A DNA stretch of 64,000 nt from Scortum barcoo (taxonomy: Eukaryota > Chordata > Actinopteri > Centrarchiformes > Terapontidae). Position numbers and translations under genes: made by a program. The notes under the pieces are model-generated. The model was given only the letters and a program-made list of their open reading frames with translations, made no database searches and was not told the DNA's origin. Shown here in pieces: positions 39,001 through 49,866 of the stretch (position 1 is the stretch's first letter; each line of letters begins with the position of its first letter). The stretch is from NCBI GenBank assembly GCA_023238725.1, contig CM041536.1, positions 11,992,271 through 12,056,270 on the forward strand, read 5' to 3'.

Positions 39001-40584
39001 TTACATGATGGCAAGATAGAGAGTGTCATGACATCAGGGACGGCACAAAGTCTGACACTCCTGAGATCAAATCAGTGTCTGAACCTTTGTGCTAATGTTT
39101 CTCTCTGTCCACCATGAAGGAGTGAACTGCCTGCCGTCCTTTATGAGAAGTGATGAGATCACATCCTGGCACCTCTGTGACCTACGGCACGGACCAGTCC
39201 TCACGAAATTGTTCGAAGCCAACTCAAATTTTTGTTCATCCCTCGATTTCTCCTGTATTCTGAATCAAATACATCAGAAATATCCAGCTAAAAGTGCTAT
39301 CGTATGAAAACACTTCTGAAGACTCAAGTGCAATTATTGTTTGCATGTTTTTTTCCTTATCCCAATGTTTATTTTAATATATCTGCACATTTAGCGCCAT
39401 GACAGCACTCCATTGTTCTCCAAGAAACAGGAAACTGAATCCTCAACATGAGAAATAGCAAAATGAGGAAGAGAGGGCCCGGAGTTTTCACAATGGCAGG
39501 CGCAGCAGCAACACCAAAAGAGGAAACACTCCATCAACTATGGCGCATCCAGGATATGTTGATTTTGCACTTACCTAAAAAAAGACAGCTACTCTATACA
39601 GACAAACCAAATGGAAATTCACAAACAAGTCACTGTTTTTCTGACTGTCTGTGTGAGCAGATAAAGTTGTTAGCACATCTGAAGGAAGTCTGATGTGATG
39701 TAATGAAGTGTAAAAGGCAGACAGCTGCATTAGGCCACTGAACTTCACTGGGAAGTCCCTTATTACTGAAATAACGTTTCAGAAGACAAGACGGACTCGA
39801 GGAGAGATCCGTTTAATGAGAAAATGTACAATGGATGAATTATAATAAAAACTGCACCATCCGTTGAGGTGTTTCCTACGCTCTTTAAAGTTTCAAAGGC
39901 AGAAAATGCCACAGTCGCTTGACCAGGTGGGAACAAAGGAAATGTCAGTGGGAAAACAGCTCACCCCTCCCCCAGAAACTCTATAACGAAATAACGAGAC
40001 ACAGTCCAGTCATGAGGAGAGTTTTGTTTAGTTTCCAATCCACACCAACCTAATAAATCAGACCATCCTGACTGGGGTATCTGGCTAGCATAAATAGAAT
40101 GGATCTAAAGCAGAGTTAATTCTGGGGGGAAAAACTGTAATATCCCAGTGAGAAGACTGAGAAAACTGAAACCCACCCAGTCTGAAGAGCTCCTTCTCTC
40201 TCAGCCACCTTGCACTGGTGCTCAGCCATGCAGAAATACTGATGAGGGCTAAGACCACTTCAGCTCCTGCCTGTCCCTTCCCCACTCATGCTGCTCTCTC
40301 CTCTCAAAGTCACACCAGCACAGGTAATACAGCAGGGCGGGAAACTCCTCCAGAATTAATCATTCATCAGTTTTAAGCCCTGATCTACACAGACGAATAT
40401 ATGTGCATCAAACAACAAGAAGACAGAAGGTTTTAAGAAAGAAAAAGGTTGTTACTTAAATGTTAAATAAAGGTGCAAATGAAAAAAGCAAACTCGGAGT
40501 AAAACGTGCTCAACTCACCCAAAAAATAAAATTAAAGAAAAATAACATGTATTTAATGCATTTCGTGCAGCCTGCCACAGCCAT
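31881..40584 (-). CDS. cd81: CD81 tetraspanin
   Basis: Four-span membrane organiser of tetraspanin-enriched microdomains. Eight coding exons on -: 40519-40584, 38706-38820, 33196-33293, 33018-33092, 32739-32852, 32539-32640, 32124-32207, 31881-31946; total 720 nt (239 aa; human 236). Exon 1 is a 22-codon exon, MAVAGCTKCIKYMLFFFNFI then FW, easily missed. Exon 2 opens LAGGVILGVALWLRHD; exon 3 carries VYILIAVGAVMMLVGFLGCY; exon 4 ILFACEVAAAIWGF (TM3); exons 5-7 the large extracellular loop with the CCG motif at residues 159-161 and Cys at 177 and 192, the four-cysteine CD81 pattern; exon 8 IFEMIFTMVLCCGIRNSPGV then Y and stop, matching the vertebrate CD81 tail. These identities favour CD81 over CD9 or TSPAN4. 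A minus-strand poly(A) hexamer near 31258-31263 is a candidate end. The gene diverges from kcnc1. Confidence 0.96.
32966..33003. repeat. GT microsatellite in cd81 intron 4
   Basis: About 19 uninterrupted GT units lying some 15 bp from the donor of cd81 exon 4 (33018), inside the downstream intron. The closeness of a CA-rich tract (transcript sense) to a donor is a known context for hnRNP L-type splice control, though nothing here demonstrates it. Confidence 0.9.
34137..35378. repeat. Non-autonomous DNA transposon with terminal inverted repeats, in a cd81 intron
   Basis: The left end reads gcagtggtggaagaaatatt from 34137; the right end, read on -, gives gcagccgtggaagaagcatt from 35377. They form imperfect inverted termini of about 30 bp. 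Next to each are aagtaaaagta / tacttttacttaag motifs. The interior has no transposase frame and shows further degenerate repeat phrases (cctgacatttctggcttgtg, near 35008). Partial relatives lie at 24540-25018 and 62241-62697. Confidence 0.65.
35855..35880. repeat. G-rich homopolymer tract
   Basis: A gtggggggggtcggggggggggg-like run in a cd81 intron. Run length is liable to sequencing error. Confidence 0.7.
36217..36510. repeat. Third MITE-like copy, in a cd81 intron
   Basis: Shares the internal phrases ttttggacagattaaac, actttatgctaagttaa, ctggctgtagcttcacattt and gagagtggtattgattttct, and an end resembling aaactatacctttaa, with the element at 14458-14923. Diverged and non-coding. Confidence 0.6.
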
Positions 40585-42541
40585 GTTGCCAGTTGTTTAT
40601 CAGCTCGTCCTTTAGCCCAAATCAAACAAAGTTTTTGAGGCCAGTCTACTGTCCCGGATCACACACTCTCTGCCAGGGGGACTCGAGTTTATTCAGGCCA
40701 GTTGGGGCGGCAGCGCCTCTCCTCTACGCTGCAAACTCCTCCTTCATAATCAAGAGTGAAAACCGAGACGGTACACTGCCCACCAAGTGGAGCGCACAGG
40801 AGAAGGAGACTGAGGGAACAACGAGCTCCCCTTCCGCAAGAGCGAGCAGGGAGCCCTACTTTGTCCCTCCGCAAGTTCAATGTAGGGCAAACCCAGGACC
40901 GAGCCCATGTTTAGAAATAGGAGTGGAAAGAAAAAGAGAGAAAATAAAACTTAAATTTTTATTAATGAAATACGTTTAGATAGAAGTGTATTTACTTATG
41001 TGAATAGGTGACGTATTCCATTAGACAAATATGTAAATTAAGCTGTGAACATTAAGGAATCATTCATCCTGGATGCGGATCAGCACCAAAACTTAAACAC
41101 CCAGACTTTTAATTTTCTATATTTTTTCGTTTGTTGGCAAGTTTAATTAACACACACACACACACTAAAGAGGGACAAATGGATCTTCTTTGCAGTGAGC
41201 AATGGCGCCCTCTTCTGGCAGGTTAAACACAGGTGGGGGTAATTATCACTCAGATCAAGTGCAGCACAGAGAGCAGCGTTAAAAATAAAATAAAGTAAAA
41301 AATTTAATTCCATCAACTCTGTGTTACCAGATATCTCCACTATCAATGCGCACACACACGCACACACACACACACACACACATCATCATGCAGACTGTCA
41401 GCAGCAATGAACTCATGGAGCTGTAACAAAGGTGTATGATCACACTCTTGTTTTATTGATGAAATGGGCGGATCTGCTCCGGGGTCACACTTTCTATCTG
41501 AGCGAGCGGCCGTGCGTAAAAGACGCCGAGCCCTCGCTGACCACACCGTCACCCTGCAGAGCCCACGACCCCGAGAGAGAGAGAGAGAGAGAGAGAGGGT
41601 GATGACAGTTTGAGCAGCCTTAATTGGAGAACTTGACAGCTCGTTTCAGCAGACGCAGGGTCCCTCACTGGGCATGCTCCATCTGATCTGAGAGAGGAGC
41701 TGCGCACCGTGTGAATAACAGGCAGTTTGGGCGTTTTTTTGGAGGAGCTCGGTCGCCCTCGCATTTTCTTTTTCCAGTTTAATCACACAGCACAGAAACA
41801 ACAACACCACCAAAAAGAAAAAGCATTTTCATCCTCTCGAGCAGACTGTGGATGTTTTCTTCACAGTAAAGCTTGAGTGAAAGGGAAACTCCCTGAGCAG
41901 GAGAGCGTCTCTCTCTCTCTCTCTCTGTGCACGGAGACAAAGACCTGCTGTCGTTAAACGCAGAGAAGGAGCGGGCTGAGCGTCGGTGTGAAGGAGGTGA
42001 GTCTGTAGGCAGCAACAGAGGAGGGACCGAGTCTCCATCGGACAGGCGCTGTCCGCTCAGCACCACCGCAGTCACCTTGCTGTGAAAGTCATAAACCCGC
42101 TCAAGACCGACCTAATCAATTACCGCTACTTGTGGTGGGGGGAGAGTCCAATGAGCCGGGTTTATTCCGCCGGCGAGGGGGGACAAGCTGCCAGCGCTCG
42201 TCCTTTAATCTCGACATCTTGGATTTACCGACGATGTGACGTCCATTCTTAATGTGATTGGCTGCGATCATTGTTTCTTGTTTGTTTGGATTTCGCCTCA
42301 GCAGCCTCCAGTGTGTCGGGCAGCTGTATCCTCCGGTTGCATGGCAGCTTCCTGCAGAAAATACGGGCTTTAGAAGGGGGGGTGGGTTGCAGCTCGATGC
42401 GCGTCAAGCTTTTCGTCCACAGTTGGTGAGACACGACAGGTTGCTCCGAGCGCCGCCTCTCCTCCCCGGCAGTCGACACGGTGCGCCTGGACTTACCTTT
42501 GCGATGAAGGGAACTTATTGGAGAAATGCCTAAGGGACGCG
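40585..42541. promoter_or_regulatory. Divergent promoter interval between cd81 (-) and kcnc1 (+)
   Basis: About 2 kb separate the two start codons. The left part (40585-40900) should hold cd81 5' UTR and promoter; the right part (41930-42541) is CpG-rich and should hold kcnc1 promoter and 5' UTR. In between lie CA repeats (41350-41382), a GA run (41572-41597) and a CT run (about 41909-41926). No exon is recognised; open frames on - in this interval have no family resemblance. The actual transcription starts are unknown. Confidence 0.5.
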
Positions 42542-45500
42542 ATGGGCCTGAGCGACGACAAGGATCGCATTGTGATAAACGTGGGAGGGATCAGACATCA
42601 GACATACCGCAGCACGCTGCGCACTCTACCTGGCACCCGCTTGTCCTGGTTGGCCGAGCCTGATGCGCCCAACCACTTTGACTATGATGCCAAGATCGAG
42701 GAATTTTTCTTCGACCGCCACCCCGGCGTCTTTGCACACATCCTCAATTACTACAGGACAGGTAAACTGCACTGCCCGGCTGACGTTTGCGGGCCCCTCT
42801 ATGAGGAGGAACTGGCCTTCTGGGGCATTGATGAGACAGACGTGGAGCCATGCTGCTGGATGACCTATCGCCAGCACCGGGAGGCAGAGGAGGCCCTTGA
42901 TAGTTTCGGCGGGGGGGGCCTGTTAGACCTGGCAACTGATGATCAGGAGCCAGAGCCGGAGCACCCTGAGGATGATGTGGATGAGATGACAAGGAGGCTG
43001 GCGCAGGGGGACACTCCTGATACCAGGAGCGGGAGCCTGTGGAGCCGGTGGCAGAAACATGTTTGGGCTCTGTTTGAGGACCCTTACTCCTCTAAATATG
43101 CAAGGGTGAGTTGCTTTTATGTACTAAGATGTCACGGCTTTGTTCTTCCTGTTGAACTTAAGATGTGAAGGGAGTTATCAGGGGCACATTGCAAGCTAAA
43201 GCAAATCCTCTAAAAATGTGTCATCGATTTGGTTTGAAACAGTCAAAGCTGCATGAACAGGAGTTCAGCTGCCTACGTGTCTGCTTTTGTCCCTTGATGG
43301 TGAAACAAAGATTGATGGATCTGGGAGGTTTAGAGAGGCTTTTGGTGACCTTGAAATTGCCCTCCCATGGGGTCTCCACAGCAGGGGTGTGACTTGTACA
43401 GTGGAGAAGGGAGGAAAAAAGAATCAACCAAAGACATCATCTGTCACAATCATTTACATGCAAATGTCACACAGGAGGAGATAAAGAAACTCATTGTGAC
43501 TCTCACAGGTCTTCGGATTGATATTTCCAGGACACGAGGATCCCTGAGTAGGCGGGCAGGCTGGCCGGCTCTTTGGTTAAATAGGTCAGCTACACATTAG
43601 GAAACCAGATCTTTGGCACCACCGGAGTTTTAGTGGCAGACCTCCAGACAAAAATGAGGTTGCTGTTAGAGGTGACATTTTTGGCCTTTGTTGTGGGCAC
43701 ATTTCCATCTGGGCGCGATGCCTCTCGACAGTGACAATGAAATGACTTTACACCTTCAGGTTTTGGTGGGGTTTTTTTGACCACTGCTCCCTACAAAGAC
43801 CGCTGAGCTGCACGCTGGTTTGACAGCTGTAGCGGACTGATTGGTGTAATTAGTTATCAGGACCGCATCCAGCAAGTGTAAACTGTATTGACATGTTCTT
43901 ACTCTTACTCTTAGAGCAAAGCATTAGCAAAAGTGGTTTAACCTACACACACACAAACACACACACTTTTTTTTTTTTTTCAAATTTCACTCTCTACATG
44001 CAGGGACATTCCCTAAAGCAGAAAACTCTTCGGATGTGTCCCATATTTAACGAGACAAAGCAGAGAGCGAGGATTGACAGAGTTCCACCAAGACTGGCAA
44101 GAAGATTAATTAGAACTGAGCCTCAGAGTTAATTACGGCCTCTATTCACAGTGGATACATCAGTGGAAAACCCTTGTCACTGCATATCACTGTGGGCCTG
44201 TGGTTTGCCAGCAACAGTGAGAATTAGCCAATAAGGAACAAACAATCTTCGCCTGTCACCCTCCCTCCAGGCCACACTGTTCCTAACTGTCACAAAGGCA
44301 CATAATTTACTGTAAGAGGCGGTCTGATAAGATGCAGCGTTTGTTTAACAGTTTGAAGGGTGGGATGTTCAGAGGGCTCAGCCAGCCAGTGTGTCGGGAA
44401 GAATCAACGGCCGACATGAAAGTAGTTCACAAGACTGAGGCTTTCTCACACCGAGGCGTGCCGCCAGCGATGGTAATGTTTATTTTTTTTCACCTCTCTC
44501 GCTAAGTGATGTGCACGGGCTGGAGAAAATAACAAAAGGGACCTGTCAGTTAGGGCTGCCACTTAGGATTATTTCATCATCATCAGGGTACTTAACAATT
44601 ATTTTCTCGATTAATTAGGTAACAGTTTTGGGCCAGAAAATGCTAGAACCCAGATTTCTGTCTTGAAACAGGTTGTTTTGTTTGGCCAAAAATAAAAAAA
44701 ATTCTTGTTCCATTCTTGTTTTAGAGGCAGTTCATTTTGGGACATTTCTGCCGAAGAAGAAAAATTTAAGTGATTATTATGCTGTGCAAACTGTTGCCAA
44801 TTCATTTTCTCTTTAACTGATTGGTTCAGCTCTATTATCAGTAAACCTACAATATAAAAATGTATAATTTAATCATACTGCATCAATGTGCTGTTGAAAG
44901 GGCTGTATTGAGTTACTAGGAAGGCAAATGTGAGCAGTGAGTAAATCACCCTGTGTGATTCAGGTAGATACAGTCCCACACAAATCTGCGACTAATCAAA
45001 TTAGCACAATTTAATAAATCTGTTGATTTTTGGGGCCCCTGTAGGTCTGGGCCCCTCAGGGCAGTTGCCTGCCTCTCCCAGTTGGTAGTCAAGCATTTGC
45101 TGTTGATTCCAATCTGTTATTTTGTGAGGTTGATAGTTTTCATTGTTGTTGAATTAGATGGTATCATATTCTTGGGTGTACTTGTTATTTTGCACAGTAC
45201 ATACTGTAGAGGGGGTGGACAAAACAATATTATGCAATCCAATACAACAACACCACATACGCTGTACGGTTCTAATGCCTCAAAAACTGACACAAAATCT
45301 CCTTTTCACTGTACCAACAACAGCTGAACATCATTAGCATTGATCAAAGGTACATTTTGAAGCAATTTAACATTTGATCACGTTAAAATGTCAAGTGTCC
45401 CTTTTGTTAACACTCTGTGTATGTTTTCAAGAAATATGATCAGACAGAGTGTGGTAAAAAAAAAGAGAGACAACTCGCTGAACAAAAAGGACACACAATG

Positions 45501-48500
45501 AAGATGGAGCATCATTACAATTTACTGGGAGGTTTACTGGTGTGTGTCCTCTTTGTTCGGTTTGTTCGGACAGAACAGAAGTCAACGTGCTGTAGCCTCT
45601 GCTAACACGCAGCTTCCCTCCGGACTGTCATGCTAACATGGATGGGAAGCAGACAGTCATAAGCAGCAGTGATTTCCTCAGCACAATGCGATGAATTGCC
45701 AGTGATGAGATGATATGATGAGGGCCTGTTTTCCATCTCGTGCTGCATGCCAGCCTTGGTGACACACTGTGAATCGACTTGACTGACTATGGCACTGTGT
45801 TTCCTTTGCTCAGTGGAATACGTTTAAGACTTCCTCGTGCCCAGACATGCCTCGCTCCAACTAACTTCCTCCCTGATGCCATTCACTACTCCACCCAGCT
45901 GCTTAACAATGCTGTGCATTTGTTTGGGAAGCACTACAGAGCCTTGCTCACTTTCATAAAGACATCTCCATGCATGAACAAACTGCTATTGATGCAATGT
46001 TTGTGATTCATAGGATGATTAAGTAGCTATCCACTATTCCCGTCTGCCTTTGTCCACCAACTCTGATCTATTGACTTCACATTCCCATTGAAGACACAGC
46101 TGTTTTTTCCCCTCAGTTGAACTACAGCAAAGTGCATGAGCTGAAACACACACTGTAAACCAGTACAGTACGATCAGAGGAGGATAACATGAGGACAGGG
46201 TTGCGATCAATACCCAGGAGAGACTGCTGTATCTGTTACATTCATGTAGTATGCATCAGAAATATCAGAGCCTAAATGTGATGAAATGTGATCATCTAAT
46301 CAATACATAATGAAGGCTAAAGTACACTTTTGCCATTAAGGGAAATATAGGTTTCTAATAAAAGTCTATCCTCAGCTCTGCAAGCCTCTCAGCTCACTAC
46401 GATTCCCAAGAGTTGATCATCTGGATAGTGTGACCTTGTGTAGGGAAGACCTACTGTAGTGTAGGTGCTGAAGGGAAGAGTCCCAGCTAAATTTAGTCAT
46501 GTGGGTTGACACTAATGTCCCGTCTGCTGCTGCTGCTCCGTGCTCTTTGTAATTCTGCATGCAGCATACCCGTGAAAATGCCATGACCTTGAGATACAGC
46601 AGAGGGAAGAGAAGCAAGAACGGTTAGCTCGCATTGATTGTCCCTTTTACAATGACACTTCTGAATCAAGACACACACCGAGCAGAGAGAGAGAAATAGG
46701 GGGTGGAGGGGGTGGGGGGGGGTGGGGGGAGGCGATGGAGTGTGTCAATGCCACTGTCACTGTCAAAGCATATGCCACCGTCTCAGACAAAAGATTGAAT
46801 TGCATTGTGTCGTGCTAAGAATGGCCACTAGGCCATCGAGCTTGATTACGCTGCATGACTTACTGTGCATATTCTCCTCTCTGTCCTTCCTCCTCATCTC
46901 CACCTTCTGCCTCCTCTCTCCCCTCTATTTCTTCTCCCATACCCTCTATAAATGTCCTGCTCAGTGGGTGGCTCTGGCTTCGCTGTTCTTTATCCTGGTG
47001 TCCATCACCACCTTCTGTCTGGAGACCCACGAGGCCTTCAACCCCATCATCAACCGCACTGAGATGGAGGTGGTGGACAACATCACCGTGGAGCACACCT
47101 ACCAGGAGACTGAGACTGCGCTCTACCTCACCTACATCGAAGGCGTCTGTGTGGTGTGGTTCACATTTGAATTTCTAATGCGAATAACTTTCTGCCCAAA
47201 TAAATTTGACTTCATTCGGAATGCCCTGAACATCATCGACTTTGTGGCCATCCTGCCCTTCTACCTGGAGGTGGGCCTCAGCGGGCTCTCTTCCAAGGCA
47301 GCTAAGGACGTGTTGGGTTTCCTGAGAGTCGTCCGCTTTGTGCGGATCCTGCGTATCTTCAAGCTGACCCGTCACTTTGTGGGGCTGAGGGTGCTGGGCC
47401 ACACGTTGAGGGCCAGCACCAACGAGTTCCTGCTCCTCATCATCTTCCTCGCTCTCGGTGTCCTCATCTTCGCTACCATGATCTACTACGCTGAACGGAT
47501 TGGAGCTAACCCCAACGACCCTCGAGCCAGCGAGCACACACACTTCAAGAACATCCCAATCGGATTCTGGTGGGCCGTGGTGACAATGACGACCCTTGGC
47601 TATGGAGACATGTACCCTCAGACGACTTCCGGTATGCTGGTCGGAGCCCTGTGCGCCCTGGCAGGTGTGCTGACCATCGCCATGCCTGTCCCTGTGATTG
47701 TCAACAACTTTGGAATGTATTACTCGCTGGCCATGGCAAAACAGAAACTACCAAAGAAAAAAAATAGGCATATCCCTCGAGCACCCCAACCAGGTTCTCC
47801 AAACTTCTGCAAGACAAGCATCAGCTCCCAACATCAGAGCCCCATCCCCCACGACGATGTTTTTGAGATAAAGTTTCAAGGTAAGAAACAAAGGCAATAT
47901 TCTGAAATGTTGTTGTCTCATCACTCCTCTGTCCTCCTGAGGCAGCCATATCACTATTCAGCTGTTTCATTGTTTGTCTGTTCCCACACTTCAATCAGCT
48001 GATGATTCAGGCATGAGATTAAACAAATGAGTTTCCCACCAAAAACGATCAATAAAATATGTGATGAAAAGCATATTTTACTAAGAGAATAGAGAGATAC
48101 TCACAGACCGTGAGTAATCCTACTATTGATTTTGCACTTCTTAATGCAGTGATTCATTCCTCCTCTCTCTTAAGACTAACTGAGAGTCTGTAATCATCAT
48201 GTTTGGTAATGTTAAGAACATGTAAGTAGATGCAGGAGCCACTTGATCTCCTCTCAAATTCCTCTTGTGGCATTAGCGCAAAGTTATATTGGCCTCTGAT
48301 ACAGTTTGTGCTGGAAAACATATAGAACAACAGAGTGCAAAGCAAACATTAGGCAGCAGCTGCACATACAGTATTATTGTGCGAGTTAATCCCTGTGTGC
48401 ATTCAGTTTGTGGAACGTGAAAGCGGAGGATGTATTAAATAATGCAGCACTTAAGTTCTGAAAAAAGCTGGTATATGAAACCAGATTTTTTCGTTTGTTT

Positions 48501-49866
48501 TGTTTTCTTTTCCTTATTGTTTTCTTATAAGATTCCAAGCTGAACGGCGAGGCAGCTAACGCAGCTCTGGCCAACGAAGACTGCCCTCATATAGACCAGG
48601 CCATATCTCCGGAGGAAATCTTCAGCCCCAGTGATAGAGAGCGGCCCTGCTTCCTGGTCACCACTGCTGAACGCCCCAACCACACAGGGGGCAGAGTGAG
48701 GAGGGGTACGTACAGTAACAGCCAATCACAGGCCCCCGTAAGACACTGACACCCTGTAGAGCGTAGACAGCACACGCTTTTCCTTTTCCCTTTCCCTCTT
48801 TGCTGAGTGTTACACCTCAGTTTTTCACAGGCACACACACACACACAACTACGAACCTCTTATTACACATTTTCATAGCAGCTGCTTCTCTTAAATCATC
48901 CCTCTGGGAATTGTATATATTCCAAGTCACAATGACATCTGTTAAGGCCAAGCACAATCACCACAAATGTCGATAATAATTGTCCACATCTACATAATAT
49001 ATTTTTTGATACCATGCATAATGTAATACCCCTATTTATTTACAAGCAAGAAAGCTATTTTCGAGATTTATATGATCTAGAATGTGTTGTCTTAAAGAAG
49101 TATTTATGTGCTATGCGTGTACCATGTATGTATATGTATTTTAATGATAATGACCATGCAGGATCCTGACTTATGAGTACATTTCTCCTGACCATAACGG
49201 TGCATGAAGTGTCTTGCTGATGGGTGCTATCAGTATGGTGAAGGAGCACAACACAAATGGAGGAATGCTATTGTCAATTGTAATTAAGGGCCAAATTCTA
49301 ATTTACTGATTTTTTCACTTTAATACCAGGGTTTTTATTTAGTATTAATCTGAAAAACATTCCTTTTAAGACAGTCACTCCAGTTATCTCCAGCTGTGTG
49401 TGCAGCCAGCACAGCCACAGTAATAGTATGAAATTCTACCTGTAGCCGAGAACACATTCCCTGCCTGAGGTGCCTACCTTTTCAAGTCTTTAATAGTGTT
49501 ATACTCCAAACCATTCCAGTACCACCCGGTGCATGCTGTTGTACTCCTGATGCACTCAATGCATGGAGAATAATAATCTGTCTCAAGTCTGTGTTGACCT
49601 GTTTCTTTTGGAGACAAAAACAAGAAAGCAACAGGTGTAGTGTTACAAGTGAGGAACACCAAAACATTTTTGTCATGGATTCAGTGCTGCAGTGTACTCA
49701 GAACGTTCTCTGTTTTTCAACTGAAGGTTATGAAAAGCCTTGGAGCCTTAACAGCATGTCTGGCATGAGCGGGGATGCCTCTGGAGTGTCCTCAGTGTCC
49801 GCCCTGCCCTGCAGCCCACCCTGTCTAATGCAGCACTCACATTCTCCCATCCCATCCATTATGTAG
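42542..49866 (+). CDS. kcnc1: Voltage-gated potassium channel Kv3.1 (Shaw type), main C-terminal form
   Basis: Forms fast, high-threshold delayed-rectifier channels for rapid spiking. Exons: 42542-43105, 46965-47880, 48532-48705, 49727-49866 (1794 nt, 597 aa). The ATG at 42542 gives MGLSDDKDRIVINVGG, aligning with the Kv3.1 N-terminus; the frame is open a little further up only with a non-ATG codon. Exon 1 holds the T1/BTB tetramerisation domain (GGIRHQTYRSTLRTLPGTRL; FFFDRHPGVFAHILNYYRTG; EELAFWGIDETDVEPCCW) and EALDSFGG typical of Kv3.1. Exon 2 holds S1-S6: S1 WVALASLFFILVSITTFC, S4 LRVVRFVRILRIFKLTR, selectivity filter TLGYGD (GYGD at residues 400-403), S6 with PVPVIVNNF. Two N-glycosylation sequons (NRT, NIT) lie in the S1-S2 loop. 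Exon 3, DSKLNGEAANAALANEDCPH, is the Kv3.1b-type extension. Exon 4 encodes GYEKPWSLNSM to SPIPSIM, resembling a Kv3.2 tail. Residue 409 is Thr where Kv3 channels usually have Trp. Confidence 0.95.
43106..46964 (+). other. kcnc1: kcnc1 intron 1
   Basis: GT-AG intron of 3.9 kb in phase 0. It holds a short CA run near 43947-43966, a poly-T tract near 43967-43980, and a G-rich run near 46699-46733. No other exon is supported. Confidence 0.7.
47881..48002 (+). CDS. kcnc1: kcnc1 exon 2 read-through tail (possible short Kv3.1a-like isoform)
   Basis: If the exon 2 donor at 47881 is not used, the frame continues GKKQRQYSEMLLSHHS and further to a stop at 48000-48002, giving about 533 aa. Mammalian Kv3.1a arises from the alternative to the same DSKLNGE junction and also begins its private tail with Gly-Arg-Lys. 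The open extension is about 40 residues, so the parallel is suggestive rather than proven. Confidence 0.35.

Noticed and set aside
40593..40979. 128-residue + frame in the cd81/kcnc1 interval
   Set aside because: Low-complexity composition and no family signature. It lies antisense to the probable cd81 5' UTR or promoter.
42518..42541. Upstream extension of the kcnc1 frame starting eight codons earlier
   Set aside because: The codon at 42518 is TTG, not ATG. The ATG at 42542 has a good context and gives the expected Kv3.1 N-terminus.
46722..46964. In-frame open sequence in front of kcnc1 exon 2
   Set aside because: It is intron read-through: a clean acceptor ends at 46964, and the phase-0 junction to exon 1 gives the expected YAR to S1 transition.
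46860..47543. Long minus-strand frames opposite kcnc1 exon 2
   Set aside because: Antisense shadows of a highly conserved channel exon.
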